Source: Flavobacteriaceae bacterium (GTDB taxonomy: Bacteria > Bacteroidota > Bacteroidia > Flavobacteriales > Flavobacteriaceae). From it: a stretch of DNA of 54,893 bases. The stretch is from the NCBI GenBank assembly GCA_002862705.1, contig PKDU01000017.1, forward strand, positions 1 to 54,893, written 5' to 3'. The position numbers and the translations under genes were made by a program. Positions within the stretch are counted from its first letter, which is position 1. Every line of letters begins with the position of its first letter. Under the pieces are notes generated by a model that saw only the letters and a list, made by a program, of their open reading frames with translations, did no database searches and was not told the origin of the DNA. Of the stretch, positions 46,084 through 54,258 are shown piece by piece.

Positions 46084-46521
46084 TTAAAAAGGGGAATTTC
46101 CCTTGACGGTAAATCCCATTGATCTTGCGGTCCCAGCCACCATTTTCATGGCAGATTCAACTGTAAATGCATTTAAATCCTGCATTTTGTCTTCAGCAAT
46201 TGCACGAACTTGTTCCCAAGTTACACTTGCAACTTTAGCGCGGTTGGGCTCGCCAGATCCTTTTTTAACCTTGGCGGCTTCCATCAACTGAACGGCTGCG
46301 GGTGGTGTTTTTACAACAAAGTCAAAAGACTTATCCATGTACACAGAAATCACAACTGGCAATACTTTACCAGCCTTATCTTGGGTTCTAGCATTAAACT
46401 GCTTACAGAACTCCATGATATTAACTCCTGCGGCACCCAGAGCGGGTCCAACCGGCGGCGATGGATTCGCGGCGCCTCCCCTAACTTGTAGTTTAACTAC
46501 TTTACTAACTTCTTTAGCCAT
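46084..46521 (-). CDS. rplK: 50S ribosomal protein L11
   Basis: 145 aa ([29 protein letters not shown]...). The N-terminal Pro-rich switch [20 protein letters not shown] and the C-terminal rRNA-binding domain ending [11 protein letters not shown] are intact. It binds the GTPase-associated centre of 23S rRNA. A 71-bp gap separates it from nusG, without a clear promoter. Confidence 0.98.
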   Translation of the reverse strand: MAKEVSKVVKLQVRGGAANPSPPVGPALGAAGVNIMEFCKQFNARTQDKAGKVLPVVISVYMDKSFDFVVKTPPAAVQLMEAAKVKKGSGEPNRAKVASVTWEQVRAIAEDKMQDLNAFTVESAMKMVAGTARSMGFTVKGNSPF

Positions 46522-46592
46522 TATTAATTTAACTCTATTTAATGATTCCTGTATTAGTGGAAGCTATACAGTCATCGGTGTACGTAACACTT

Positions 46593-47147
46593 TTAAACTT
46601 TTTCGACTTGCATGTAGGAAAGCTCTAGTGGTGTTTTTCTTCCGAAAATCTTTACCATCACTTCCAACTTGCGTTTTTCTTCATTTACTTTTTCAATACT
46701 GCCGTTAAATCCGTTGAAAGGACCATCAATAACTTTGATTGTCTCTCCAATTTTGAATGGAATAACAACATTTTCTGTTTGTACCGACAATTCGTCAACC
46801 TTACCAAGCATACGGTTTACTTCAGCTTTGCGAAGGGGTACTGGTTCTCCGCCTTTGGTTTCACCCAAAAAGCCGATTACATTGGTTATAGAACGGATAA
46901 TATGTGGTACTTCACCAGATAAGTTGGCCTTAATCATAATGTAACCAGGAAAATAGTTACGCTCTTTGTTTACTTTCTTGCCGTTGCGAATTTGGATAAC
47001 CTTTTCTGTAGGCACCAAAACTTCTTCTACGAAATCAGAGAGACCAAGACGTGCAATATCAGACTCTATGTAAGACTTGATTTTGTTTTCTTGACCGCTA
47101 ACTGCGCGAACAACATACCATTTTTTTACATCCGTATCTGTTGTCAT
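46593..47147 (-). CDS. nusG: Transcription termination/antitermination factor NusG
   Basis: 184 aa. The NGN domain (about 8-115, KKWYVVRAVSGQENKIKSYI, FPGYIMIKANL) binds the RNA polymerase clamp. The C-terminal KOW domain (about 130-184, KVIDGPFNGFNGSIEKV) contacts S10 or Rho. It starts 2 nt after secE. Confidence 0.98.
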   Translation of the reverse strand: MTTDTDVKKWYVVRAVSGQENKIKSYIESDIARLGLSDFVEEVLVPTEKVIQIRNGKKVNKERNYFPGYIMIKANLSGEVPHIIRSITNVIGFLGETKGGEPVPLRKAEVNRMLGKVDELSVQTENVVIPFKIGETIKVIDGPFNGFNGSIEKVNEEKRKLEVMVKIFGRKTPLELSYMQVEKV

Positions 47148-47149
47148 GA

Positions 47150-47335
47150 TTAACTTATTAATTGAAAGTAAAATTTAACAACACGGGATAGTAGTGAGTC
47201 AGCACCCCAAATAGCAAGCGAAAAAATGATAGAGAAAACCACTACTACGGTAGTATGACGTAAAAGTTCGGACTGAGGTGTCCATGTTACATGGTTTTTT
47301 AGTTCTGCGAAAGCGTCCTTTATGTACGTTATCAT
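47150..47335 (-). CDS. secE: Preprotein translocase subunit SecE
   Basis: 61 aa, the single-TM form. The amphipathic helix YIKDAFAELKNHVTWTP precedes one TM segment (about 28-53, TTVVVVFSIIFSLAIWGADSLL). Stabilises SecY. In the conserved tRNA-Trp - secE - nusG order. Confidence 0.96.
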   Translation of the reverse strand: MITYIKDAFAELKNHVTWTPQSELLRHTTVVVVFSIIFSLAIWGADSLLSRVVKFYFQLIS

Positions 47336-47420
47336 TGCCGTTTTTTATTTCTACTTACACTTGTTAAGAAGCTTCCCTTGTTGCACTCAGGTTAAACTTC
47401 TCGTCCTTTGTTACTTTTTT

Positions 47421-47496
47421 TGGCACGGGTTGAGAGGCTCGAACTCCCGACACCTGGTTTTGGAGACCAGTGCTCTACCAACTGAGCTAAACCCGT
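47421..47496 (-). tRNA. tRNA-Trp (anticodon CCA)
   Basis: Cloverleaf folds fully on the minus strand. Acceptor stem ACGGGTT pairs with AACCCGT, the anticodon loop is CTCCAAA, the T loop is TTCGAGC, discriminator G. The 3' CCA is encoded (47421-47423). It lies between tuf and secE, the usual flavobacterial place. Confidence 0.97.
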
Positions 47497-47598
47497 CTCT
47501 GTTGGTGCACATGCTCCGTTTTGAGTTAGTACACCCGTTTAGTGCGCCAAAAGGTGCTGCATAAAACAGCACCTTTAAGACACAAAACGTGGGTTGTA

Positions 47599-48786
47599 TT
47601 AATCTAATATTTCAGTAACCTGACCTGCACCTACTGTACGACCTCCTTCGCGAATCGCGAAACGAAGACCTACGCTCAATGCAATGGGCTGAATCAAATC
47701 AACCTCGATAGTCAAGTTATCACCAGGCATTACCATTTCTACACCAGATGGTAGTGCAATGTTTCCGGTAACGTCTGTTGTACGTACGTAAAACTGTGGA
47801 CGGTAGTTATTGTGGAATGGTGTATGACGACCACCCTCTTCTTTTTTCAAGATATACACCTCAGCTTTAAACTTAGCGTGTGGTGTTACTGAACCAGTCT
47901 TACAAATTACCATTCCGCGTTTGATGTCTGTCTTTTCAATACCACGTAGTAAGATACCTACGTTATCTCCAGCTTCTCCGCGATCAAGAATCTTGCGGAA
48001 CATCTCAACACCTGTAATGGTAGAATCTAATTTTTCAGCACCCATACCAATGATGTCAACCGAATCACCTGTGTTTGCAACACCTGTTTCGATACGACCT
48101 GTAGCAACAGTACCACGACCTGTAATTGAGAATACATCCTCAATCGGCATCAAGAAATCTTTCTCAACATCACGCTTGGGAAGCTCAATCCATGTATCAA
48201 CTTCTTCCATCAACTTCATCACAGAGTCAACCCATTTTTGCTCTCCGTTCAATGCACCAAGTGCAGAACCAAGAATCACAGGTCCGTTGTCTCCATCGTA
48301 TTCGTAGAAAGATAGTAGCTCACGTACTTCCATTTCAACAAGTTCTAATAATTCTTCATCGTCCACCATGTCGGCTTTGTTCAAGAAAGCAACAATACGT
48401 GGGATACCTACCTGACGTCCAAGAAGGATGTGCTCACGTGTTTGTGGCATAGGACCATCGGTTGCGGCAACTACTAAAATAGCACCATCCATTTGTGCAG
48501 CACCTGTTACCATGTTTTTTACATAGTCGGCGTGCCCTGGACAGTCTACGTGTGCGTAGTGACGATTTGCTGTTTGATATTCAACGTGTGACGTATTAAT
48601 TGTAATACCTCTTTCTTTTTCTTCAGGAGCATTGTCAATTTGATCAAAGCTTCTCGCTTCTGACAAACCAGCATCAGCTAATACTTTAGTAATAGCAGCT
48701 GTTAACGTTGTTTTCCCGTGATCAACGTGTCCAATGGTACCAATATTAAGGTGTGGTTTGGACCGATCAAAAGTTTCTTTAGCCAT
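47599..48786 (-). CDS. tuf: Elongation factor Tu
   Basis: 395 aa. G1 GHVDHGKT at 19-26, followed by [15 protein letters not shown]3 [12 protein letters not shown] and G4 [17 protein letters not shown]. Domains 2 and 3 end with [15 protein letters not shown]. Delivers aminoacyl-tRNA to the ribosome. It heads the supercluster transcript: a strong -7 box lies 32 nt upstream. It is separated from the Thr-tRNA genes by 4.6 kb of unrelated DNA (see findings). Confidence 0.99.
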   Translation of the reverse strand: MAKETFDRSKPHLNIGTIGHVDHGKTTLTAAITKVLADAGLSEARSFDQIDNAPEEKERGITINTSHVEYQTANRHYAHVDCPGHADYVKNMVTGAAQMDGAILVVAATDGPMPQTREHILLGRQVGIPRIVAFLNKADMVDDEELLELVEMEVRELLSFYEYDGDNGPVILGSALGALNGEQKWVDSVMKLMEEVDTWIELPKRDVEKDFLMPIEDVFSITGRGTVATGRIETGVANTGDSVDIIGMGAEKLDSTITGVEMFRKILDRGEAGDNVGILLRGIEKTDIKRGMVICKTGSVTPHAKFKAEVYILKKEEGGRHTPFHNNYRPQFYVRTTDVTGNIALPSGVEMVMPGDNLTIEVDLIQPIALSVGLRFAIREGGRTVGAGQVTEILD

Positions 48787-48818
48787 AATAATGTACGTTT
48801 ATTCTTTTAAAATGAGCG

Positions 48819-48826
48819 CAAATATA
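48819..48826 (-). promoter_or_regulatory. -7 box of tuf and the downstream supercluster
   Basis: Minus-strand TATATTTG fits TAnnTTTG well. It ends 32 nt before the tuf ATG. No TTG at the right -33 distance. It would let tuf be transcribed independently of the tRNA cluster. Confidence 0.6.
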
Positions 48827-48907
48827 ATCTTTTCCTGTTTTAAATGCATGCTTAACCAAAAAAATATTCAGATTTTTAATATATTGGTTGTTCCTAAATC
48901 AAAACAT

Positions 48908-49114
48908 ATGAACTCAAAAACCATAAATCTACTCAGCATATTGGCTGCTTTTGGCATGATAGCAGCTGGAATTACAGCTATTAAAGATGAAGACCTGCTC
49001 TTCACGGGCATTGGCATTTACTTTATTTCCAAAGGCTTCTTTGTTATTTCACTTATGCAAAAAATGCATAACAAAAGTAATCGCAATTGCTGTTCAAATA
49101 ACACAAAATCTTAA
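48908..49114 (+). CDS. Small two-TM membrane protein of unknown function
   Basis: 68 aa. Two hydrophobic stretches: about 7-24 (LLSILAAFGMIAAGITAI) and about 32-49 (FTGIGIYFISKGFFVISL). A Cys-Cys pair (NRNCCSNN) lies in a polar tail, so it could bind metal or be lipid-modified. The longer frame reaches back into tuf antisense; the ATG at 48908 is chosen because the protein begins with a plausible polar start MNSKTINLLS. I do not recognise the family. It is the first gene of the segment that separates tuf from the tRNA cluster. Confidence 0.65.
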   Translation: MNSKTINLLSILAAFGMIAAGITAIKDEDLLFTGIGIYFISKGFFVISLMQKMHNKSNRNCCSNNTKS

Positions 49115-49126
49115 ACGCAGTAAAGC

Positions 49127-49846
49127 CTACTTTTTCACAAAAGGAAGGGCTGTATTGGCTATTTGAAGCATATACATTCCGGTTTGCAAGGCATCGATGT
49201 CAATTTCTTGATCACTTGCTACGATACCTGATTGAATCTCAACGCCTAAAATGGAATATAAACGATAAGGTTCCGCAGCATTTAAACCGCTTACACGTAA
49301 GAAAGACGTGCTCGGATTCGGATAGACGCTTAAAACAGGCTTGTCGTAGTCTTCAACACTTAAGCTTGGGTCTGTGGAGCGTTGGTAACTAAAGCCACCT
49401 GCTCCACCATTACTACCTCCCTGTCCAGAAGTCCATGAAGTAATTTTAAAATCAATATAAATATCGTCTGTAACAAGGTGTAGCACCATATTTATGTTTA
49501 CAGCGTTTTTGGGTCTTATCGTATTCCTAAATGTATCAAAAGACAGAGAATTAAGGTCAATAGACGTAGTGCCTAAGGCCCATCGGGTGTCGGCTGGACT
49601 ATTACTTTTGGAGGAGTCGGACTCTGTTTTTGCATTATATAATTCCCCACCACTTCCACGGGTAAGCCAAACATTTGAAGTAATACGATCTTGATTTGCC
49701 TCTAAAGCTGGGTTGGCATTGTCCGCTTTAGTAAACGTCATCGTTGGACCATCCCAAGTAGTTTGTGCAACAACAGCGGTTGATGCAAGGATGATAATTA
49801 ATAGCAATTTTTTGATTTCAATTTCTTTTGAGTTTAAAGATAACAA
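49127..49846 (-). CDS. Secreted protein with a type IX secretion (type A) C-terminal sorting domain
   Basis: 239 aa. Signal-peptide-like core LLLIIILASTAVVAQ near residues 14-28. Then an extracellular domain of unknown fold (about 30-165), containing IDLNSLSFDTFRNTIRPKNAVNINMVLHLVTDD. A Por-secretion tail from about 170: LSVYPNPSTSFLRVSG and TGMYMLQI are the T9SS type A signature. No ATG precedes the signal peptide; the frame opens with TTG at 49846, and the expected MKKLLL reads IKKLLL with ATC (see findings). Convergent with the small membrane-protein gene, 12 bp apart. Confidence 0.85.
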   Translation of the reverse strand: MLSLNSKEIEIKKLLLIIILASTAVVAQTTWDGPTMTFTKADNANPALEANQDRITSNVWLTRGSGGELYNAKTESDSSKSNSPADTRWALGTTSIDLNSLSFDTFRNTIRPKNAVNINMVLHLVTDDIYIDFKITSWTSGQGGSNGGAGGFSYQRSTDPSLSVEDYDKPVLSVYPNPSTSFLRVSGLNAAEPYRLYSILGVEIQSGIVASDQEIDIDALQTGMYMLQIANTALPFVKK

Positions 49847-49930
49847 AAAAGTGCTTGTGTCTAAAAGTAGGGTTGCTTTACAATAATAATATTAAAAAAA
49901 GTATGAAATATGTAAAATTAACAATGTAAA

Positions 49931-50080
49931 ATGGCTGAATTAGTAAAACCAAAAGACCATAAACCTATATACTATAATAATGGCGCTCTAAAGCCAAAAA
50001 TTGATTCGAATGCAATTTTAAAATTCGATTTTTGTTTAGTTCTAATTGTAAAATATGAGCAACGGCAAATTGAATATTAA
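49931..50080 (+). CDS. Possible small ORF overlapping the start of the ATP-grasp gene
   Basis: 49 aa in a different frame from the ATP-grasp gene, overlapping its first 26 nt. It starts MAELVKPKDHKPIYYNNGAL, is Lys/Pro-rich, then hydrophobic (FDFCLVLIV). It looks like protein for about 30 residues. It might be a real short leader-like gene, or remnant of a longer gene. No family is recognised. Confidence 0.3.
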   Translation: MAELVKPKDHKPIYYNNGALKPKIDSNAILKFDFCLVLIVKYEQRQIEY

Positions 50081-51503
50081 TTCATACAATCACTATCCCG
50101 AAACTTGGGATGAAATGTATGACGATAATGTTGATATCAGAAGCCATTATCTTAAATTTGCAGAAGTCATCAAGTCATTGTCTCAAGATGATTTAACTAA
50201 AAAGGTTGATTTTTCTTCACAGCTATTTTTAAATCAGGGGATTACATTCACAGTCTACAACAACTCAAAAGGTACAGAGAAGATTTTTCCGTACGATATC
50301 ATTCCAAGAATTATTACAGCAAAAGAGTGGCATAAGGTAGAAAGCGGTATTAAGCAACGCATCAAAGCATTGAACCTGTTTATCAAAGATACCTACAGCA
50401 ACCAATTCATTTACAAAGATGGTATCGTCCCGTTCGAGCAAATTTTATCTAGCAATGATTACTCACTCCAAATGTATCAGCTAAAAGTGCCAAATGATAT
50501 ATATACCCATATCGCTGGAGTAGATTTAATTCGAAATAACGATGGTGAGTTTTATGTTCTTGAAGACAACCTCAGAACCCCTTCTGGTGTGAGTTATATG
50601 ATTGAGAATAGAGAAATTTCTAAGCGAATTTTTCCTGCAGCACTATCCTCTAGCCGCGTTATGCCCATAACAAACTACGCCCAAATGTTGTCAAACAAAC
50701 TTAAAGGGCTTTCTGACAAGAACAACCCAAACATAGTGCTTCTCACACCGGGCATCTACAATTCTGCGTATTACGAACACACAACGCTGGCTAGACTCAT
50801 GGGCGTTGAACTGGTTGAGGGGCAAGATTTATTTGTAGACAACAATATTGTATTCATGAAAAATGCCGGCGGAATTAAAAAAGTTGATGTTATCTATAGG
50901 CGTGTGGACGACGACTTTTTGGACCCATTGGTGTTTAATTCAACCAGTAAACTTGGTGTTTCGTCTATTATGTCTGCATATAGATCTGGCAATGTGGTTA
51001 TTGTAAATGCGCCAGGAACAGGGTTCGCTGACGACAAAGCCACCTATACCTATGTGCCTGACATGATTAAATACTATCTCAATGAAGAACCCATTTTAAA
51101 AAATATCCAGACACACAAACTATCTGACAAAAGTGAACTAGAGTATGTGTTGAAAAACATTGACTCTATGGTTGTTAAGAAAACAGATGGGAGCGGAGGC
51201 TATGGCATGCTAATCGGAAACGCTGCAAGCGAAAAAGAAATTGATGATTACAAAAAAAAAATATTGGCAAACCCAAAGGGTTTTATCGCACAGCCTACAT
51301 TAAACTTATCTACTGCCCCATGCTTTATAGATGGGAAGTTAGCACCGAGATGCGTAGACTTTAGGCCCTTTGCACTTATGGGAGCTGATGGGATAGATGT
51401 ATGCCCAGGTGGCTTGTCAAGAGTAGCGTTAAAAGAGGGCTCCTTGGTTGTGAATAGCTCGCAAGGAGGTGGAAGTAAAGACACATGGGTATTAAAAAAA
51501 TAA
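50055..51503 (+). CDS. Circularly permuted ATP-grasp type 2 protein
   Basis: 482 aa. DUF404/407-type ATP-grasp (CP_ATPgrasp). Conserved blocks are EDNLRTPSGVSYMIENR (170-186), RVDDDFLDPL, VVKKTDGSGGYGM (about 374-386) and RCVDFRPFALMG. Such enzymes activate a carboxylate as acyl phosphate and join it to an amine; those in alpha-E/transglutaminase operons are predicted to ligate peptides. Here it is gene 1 of three: the alpha-E gene starts 10 nt downstream. The DNA is visibly more AT-rich than tuf or rpoB. The substrate is unknown. Confidence 0.9.
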   Translation: MSNGKLNINSYNHYPETWDEMYDDNVDIRSHYLKFAEVIKSLSQDDLTKKVDFSSQLFLNQGITFTVYNNSKGTEKIFPYDIIPRIITAKEWHKVESGIKQRIKALNLFIKDTYSNQFIYKDGIVPFEQILSSNDYSLQMYQLKVPNDIYTHIAGVDLIRNNDGEFYVLEDNLRTPSGVSYMIENREISKRIFPAALSSSRVMPITNYAQMLSNKLKGLSDKNNPNIVLLTPGIYNSAYYEHTTLARLMGVELVEGQDLFVDNNIVFMKNAGGIKKVDVIYRRVDDDFLDPLVFNSTSKLGVSSIMSAYRSGNVVIVNAPGTGFADDKATYTYVPDMIKYYLNEEPILKNIQTHKLSDKSELEYVLKNIDSMVVKKTDGSGGYGMLIGNAASEKEIDDYKKKILANPKGFIAQPTLNLSTAPCFIDGKLAPRCVDFRPFALMGADGIDVCPGGLSRVALKEGSLVVNSSQGGGSKDTWVLKK

Positions 51504-51513
51504 AGCGGTAAAT

Positions 51514-52449
51514 ATGTTAAGTAGGGTAGCAAATAACCTTTTTTGGCTCGAGAGATATTTCGTGAGGTCACATAGTCTTCTGAACCTTATAAAAGCAAAT
51601 TATTTGTCAAATTTGGATATTGACGATATCTCGCCTTGGGACAAAACGGTGCTCAATTTTACAGGAAAAACACTAAACGAGTTGAGTCTTAAAGAAAATG
51701 CGCCTGTTGACATCATACAGTTATTGCTGTTTGATAGGCGTTATTCAAACTCAGCCATTAACCTTGTCGGCCAAACACGACAAAACACAAGAAGTGTACA
51801 AGAGCACGTCTCAAAAGAAATTTGGCAAAACGTCAATAAATACTATCATTTCATTGAACAAAAAGACCTTAGCCTACGGTTTATAGATCAAGACCCCATC
51901 ACCATTATTGATGAAATGCTGATGTATAATATGCTGCACTATAGCAATGCTGATATAAACCAGGAAAGAGGAAACGCATATTGCTTTATGAATTTGGGGA
52001 AATACATCGAAAGACTCTGCCAAAGTATCGACTTTATCCTATTGCGATCTTCTAATTCTAATGCCGTATTTGATGAATTAGAAGAACATATATATTGGAA
52101 AAACTTGCTGGTTTCAGTAGGTGGCTATCAACAATTTGTAAAAGCCTATAAGTCTGTTTTTAACTCAAAAAACATTATTGAGTTTATTGTTTTAAATCCT
52201 TTTTTTCCAAATTCTATCTATTACTGCTTGAACAAAATAGCTGTTCACTCAAATCGACTAAATAAATTTAACGACATCAATCCCATCAATGACATGTCAT
52301 TCAGAGTAGATAAATTGGATAGTAATTTGAGATATATGAAAATTGACAACCTGTTACATGACGGTTTGGAGTCATTTCTAGAAAATCTCAAGTCTGAAAT
52401 GAGTTCATTAAATAAGGAAATAGACATGGTTTACTTTAATAACATTTAA
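51514..52449 (+). CDS. Alpha-E domain-containing protein (DUF403)
   Basis: 311 aa, all-helical. The N-terminal hallmark MLSRVANNLFWLERYFVRS (the family typically begins MLSRVAESLYWLGRYLERAE) is clear. A second conserved helix has NLGKYIERLCQSIDFIL. Alpha-E proteins are nearly always next to permuted ATP-grasp and transglutaminase-like genes and are presumed partners or scaffolds. Gene 2 of the operon, with 10 nt before it and 5 nt after it. Confidence 0.92.
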   Translation: MLSRVANNLFWLERYFVRSHSLLNLIKANYLSNLDIDDISPWDKTVLNFTGKTLNELSLKENAPVDIIQLLLFDRRYSNSAINLVGQTRQNTRSVQEHVSKEIWQNVNKYYHFIEQKDLSLRFIDQDPITIIDEMLMYNMLHYSNADINQERGNAYCFMNLGKYIERLCQSIDFILLRSSNSNAVFDELEEHIYWKNLLVSVGGYQQFVKAYKSVFNSKNIIEFIVLNPFFPNSIYYCLNKIAVHSNRLNKFNDINPINDMSFRVDKLDSNLRYMKIDNLLHDGLESFLENLKSEMSSLNKEIDMVYFNNI

Positions 52450-52454
52450 GTCAA

Positions 52455-53432
52455 ATGAGGAAGGTTTTTATTGAGCATATTACGCGTTTTAACTATTCGA
52501 ACAGCGTTCGTTACCACGCTAACCAAGTGATGCTCTATCCCATATCAAATGAATTTCAAAAAGTAAACAGTCACAAGCTAGAGGTGACAAGCTTCCCAAC
52601 AATAAGCACATACGAAGATTTTTTCGGAAACACGATTGGCACTTTTAATATCATTGCACCACACAACCAGATGACGGTAAAGTCATTAGTTGAAATCACC
52701 ATGTTGCCTAAAACAATTGAAAAGGTCAATGAAGAACCCAAAGAGCAATGGGCTAAAATTGAAGCATTAAAGCAAAACATATCATTTTTTGAGTATTTGA
52801 GCCAAACGGATTCGTTTACCAATACAGATGTCTCAAGCATACTCCCGGAAGATTTTAAAACTCTTGACCCATTAGATGTTTGTGTGATGCTATCTCAGTT
52901 TATTTTCGAAAATTTCAGCTATCAAAAAGGGATTACCAATATTGAATCCACTATAGAAGAGGTATGGAAGCTTAAAGCAGGGGTGTGTCAAGATTTTACA
53001 AATATTTTACTCTACCTCAACCGATTCTTTGGCATACCTTCAAGATATGTTAGTGGGTACATATGCCCTTCAGATGATTCAAACTTTAGAGGGGTTGGTG
53101 CTACACACGCTTGGGTCGAAGTTTATATCCCACAAATAGGGTGGGTGGGTATAGATCCAACAAATAATTGCATCACAAACGGGAATCACGTTATACTATC
53201 TGTGGGCAGGGATTATAAAGACTGCTCTCCAATTAAAGGAGTATATTCTGGAGTTTCAACTGACCAACTTGAAGTAAGTGTGGTTATAAACGATAAGAAT
53301 CAATTTGAAGCCTCAATAGCTACACAAAAAAAAGAAGAAATAAAAGAGGAAATAAGTACAGATAAAGTCACAGTAAACAGTTACGCAAAACACCAAGAGA
53401 TTTTAATCCAACAGCAGCAGCAACAGCAGTAG
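52455..53432 (+). CDS. Transglutaminase-like family protein with a polyglutamine C-terminus
   Basis: 325 aa. An N-terminal bacterial transglutaminase-like domain (MRKVFIEHITRFNYSNSVRYHAN...) precedes the catalytic core. Triad Cys178 (KAGVCQDF), His218 (GATHAWVEV) and Asp234 (VGIDPTNN) is intact. Prokaryotic relatives are mostly predicted proteases or amidases; real cross-linking is not excluded. The protein ends with a charged linker (KKEEIKEEIS) and seven glutamines, encoded by a CAG/CAA run. Gene 3 of the ATP-grasp operon, convergent with the tRNA cluster 29 bp away. Confidence 0.92.
   Translation: MRKVFIEHITRFNYSNSVRYHANQVMLYPISNEFQKVNSHKLEVTSFPTISTYEDFFGNTIGTFNIIAPHNQMTVKSLVEITMLPKTIEKVNEEPKEQWAKIEALKQNISFFEYLSQTDSFTNTDVSSILPEDFKTLDPLDVCVMLSQFIFENFSYQKGITNIESTIEEVWKLKAGVCQDFTNILLYLNRFFGIPSRYVSGYICPSDDSNFRGVGATHAWVEVYIPQIGWVGIDPTNNCITNGNHVILSVGRDYKDCSPIKGVYSGVSTDQLEVSVVINDKNQFEASIATQKKEEIKEEISTDKVTVNSYAKHQEILIQQQQQQQ
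53409..53429 (+). repeat. CAG/CAA microsatellite encoding seven glutamines
   Basis: CAA CAG CAG CAG CAA CAG CAG immediately before the TAG of the transglutaminase-like gene. Slip-prone, so tail length may vary between strains. Confidence 0.8.
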
Positions 53433-53460
53433 TAAATTAAAAGTGGGTGTATATCAGATG

Positions 53461-53532
53461 AGCCAATGAGCAGATTTGAACTGCCGACCTCTTCCTTACC
53501 AAGGAAACGCTCTACCCCTGAGCTACATCGGC
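53461..53532 (-). tRNA. tRNA-Thr (anticodon GGT)
   Basis: Cloverleaf: acceptor GCCGATG / CATTGGC (one G-U), D-arm AGCTC...GAGC, anticodon stem TTTCC / GGAAG with loop TTGGTAA, T-arm with loop TTCAAAT. CCA is not encoded. Last tRNA of the four-gene cluster. Confidence 0.95.
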
Positions 53533-53550
53533 GTTGGTTATAAAATTAAG

Positions 53551-53623
53551 AGCGGGAGACCGGGTTCGAACCGGCGACATTCAGCTTGGAAGGCTGACGC
53601 TCTACCAACTGAGCTACTCCCGC
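53551..53623 (-). tRNA. tRNA-Gly (anticodon TCC)
   Basis: Cloverleaf: acceptor GCGGGAG / CTCCCGC, anticodon stem TCAGC / GCTGA with loop CTTCCAA, T-loop TTCGAAC. CCA is not encoded. Third in the cluster. Confidence 0.96.
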
Positions 53624-53639
53624 GTTTTAATTTTCAGTG

Positions 53640-53722
53640 TGGGGAGAGCAGGATTCGAACCTGCGAAGTTAAAAAACAACAGATTTACAGTCTGTCCTCG
53701 TTGGCCGCTTGAGTATCTCCCC
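53640..53722 (-). tRNA. tRNA-Tyr (anticodon GTA)
   Basis: Class II tRNA of 83 nt with a long variable arm. Acceptor GGGGAGA / TCTCCCC, discriminator A, anticodon stem with loop containing GTA, T-loop TTCGAAT. Second in the cluster. Confidence 0.95.
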
Positions 53723-53765
53723 TATTACAAAGATCGTTCACCACAAAAAGGTGAAAAATTTAAAG

Positions 53766-53839
53766 AGCCGATGGAGGGACTCGAACCCACGGCCTGCTGA
53801 TTACAAATCAGCTGCTCTAGCCAGCTGAGCTACATCGGC
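53766..53839 (-). tRNA. tRNA-Thr (anticodon TGT)
   Basis: Cloverleaf: acceptor GCCGATG / CATCGGC, anticodon stem GCTGA / TCAGC with loop TTTGTAA, T-loop TTCGAGT. First tRNA of the cluster, 26 nt after the -7 box. Confidence 0.96.
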
Positions 53840-53864
53840 CTCTGCTCTTATTTAAGAGCGGTTG

Positions 53865-53895
53865 CAAATGTAACAATTAATTTAGTTGGCTTCAA
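53865..53895 (-). promoter_or_regulatory. Promoter of the four-tRNA cluster
   Basis: Minus strand: TACATTTG (53865-53872) with TTG (53893-53895) 20 bp upstream, a good Bacteroidota promoter. A 7-bp hairpin (GCTCTTA/TAAGAGC, 53844-53859) in the leader is a likely processing element. Confidence 0.65.
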
Positions 53896-53900
53896 AAAAA

Positions 53901-54215
53901 TTAAACGCCATTTTGATAAGACCTCAATTGCTTTTCTTTATAACGAATAAGCAAGCGCTCAACAGCCTTAGAAGCCGCATCAATAGCCTCTTCAAAAGTG
54001 TTGCTTTCCTTCTTAACCATCAAGGTGTCTCCAGGTATTTTAACTTTTATCTCAACTTGCTTGCCGCGCGAATGCGCAGACTTCTCCAGCTTCATATACA
54101 AGTCGGTGGATAAAATTTTTCCGTAGTAGTGTTCATATTTATCGATTCGCTTGGATATAAAACGTTTGAGTTTAGACTTAATTGAAAAGTTAACGGCTTG
54201 AATTGTGAGTTGCAT
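53901..54215 (-). CDS. hpf: Ribosome hibernation promoting factor (HPF/RaiA family), short form
   Basis: 104 aa S30AE-domain protein (MQLTIQAVNFSIKSKLKRFIS...). The beta-alpha-beta-beta-beta-alpha pattern is clear, with the basic region PGDTLMVKKESNTFEEAIDAASKAVERL near the C-terminus. It lacks the long C-terminal dimerisation domain, so by itself it would act as a short HPF/YfiA that blocks the decoding site in stationary phase. Lies between the recombinase gene and the tRNA cluster. Confidence 0.95.
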   Translation of the reverse strand: MQLTIQAVNFSIKSKLKRFISKRIDKYEHYYGKILSTDLYMKLEKSAHSRGKQVEIKVKIPGDTLMVKKESNTFEEAIDAASKAVERLLIRYKEKQLRSYQNGV

Positions 54216-54258
54216 ATAAAAGATTTAAAATGTTAAATAAGGTGTACTTGGGCGATAC

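Noticed and set aside
53433..53840. Arg- and Ser-rich open frames on the + strand over the tRNA cluster
   Set aside because: They are the complement of four tRNA genes (phrases such as GFEPA are the antisense of T-arms) and are not proteins.
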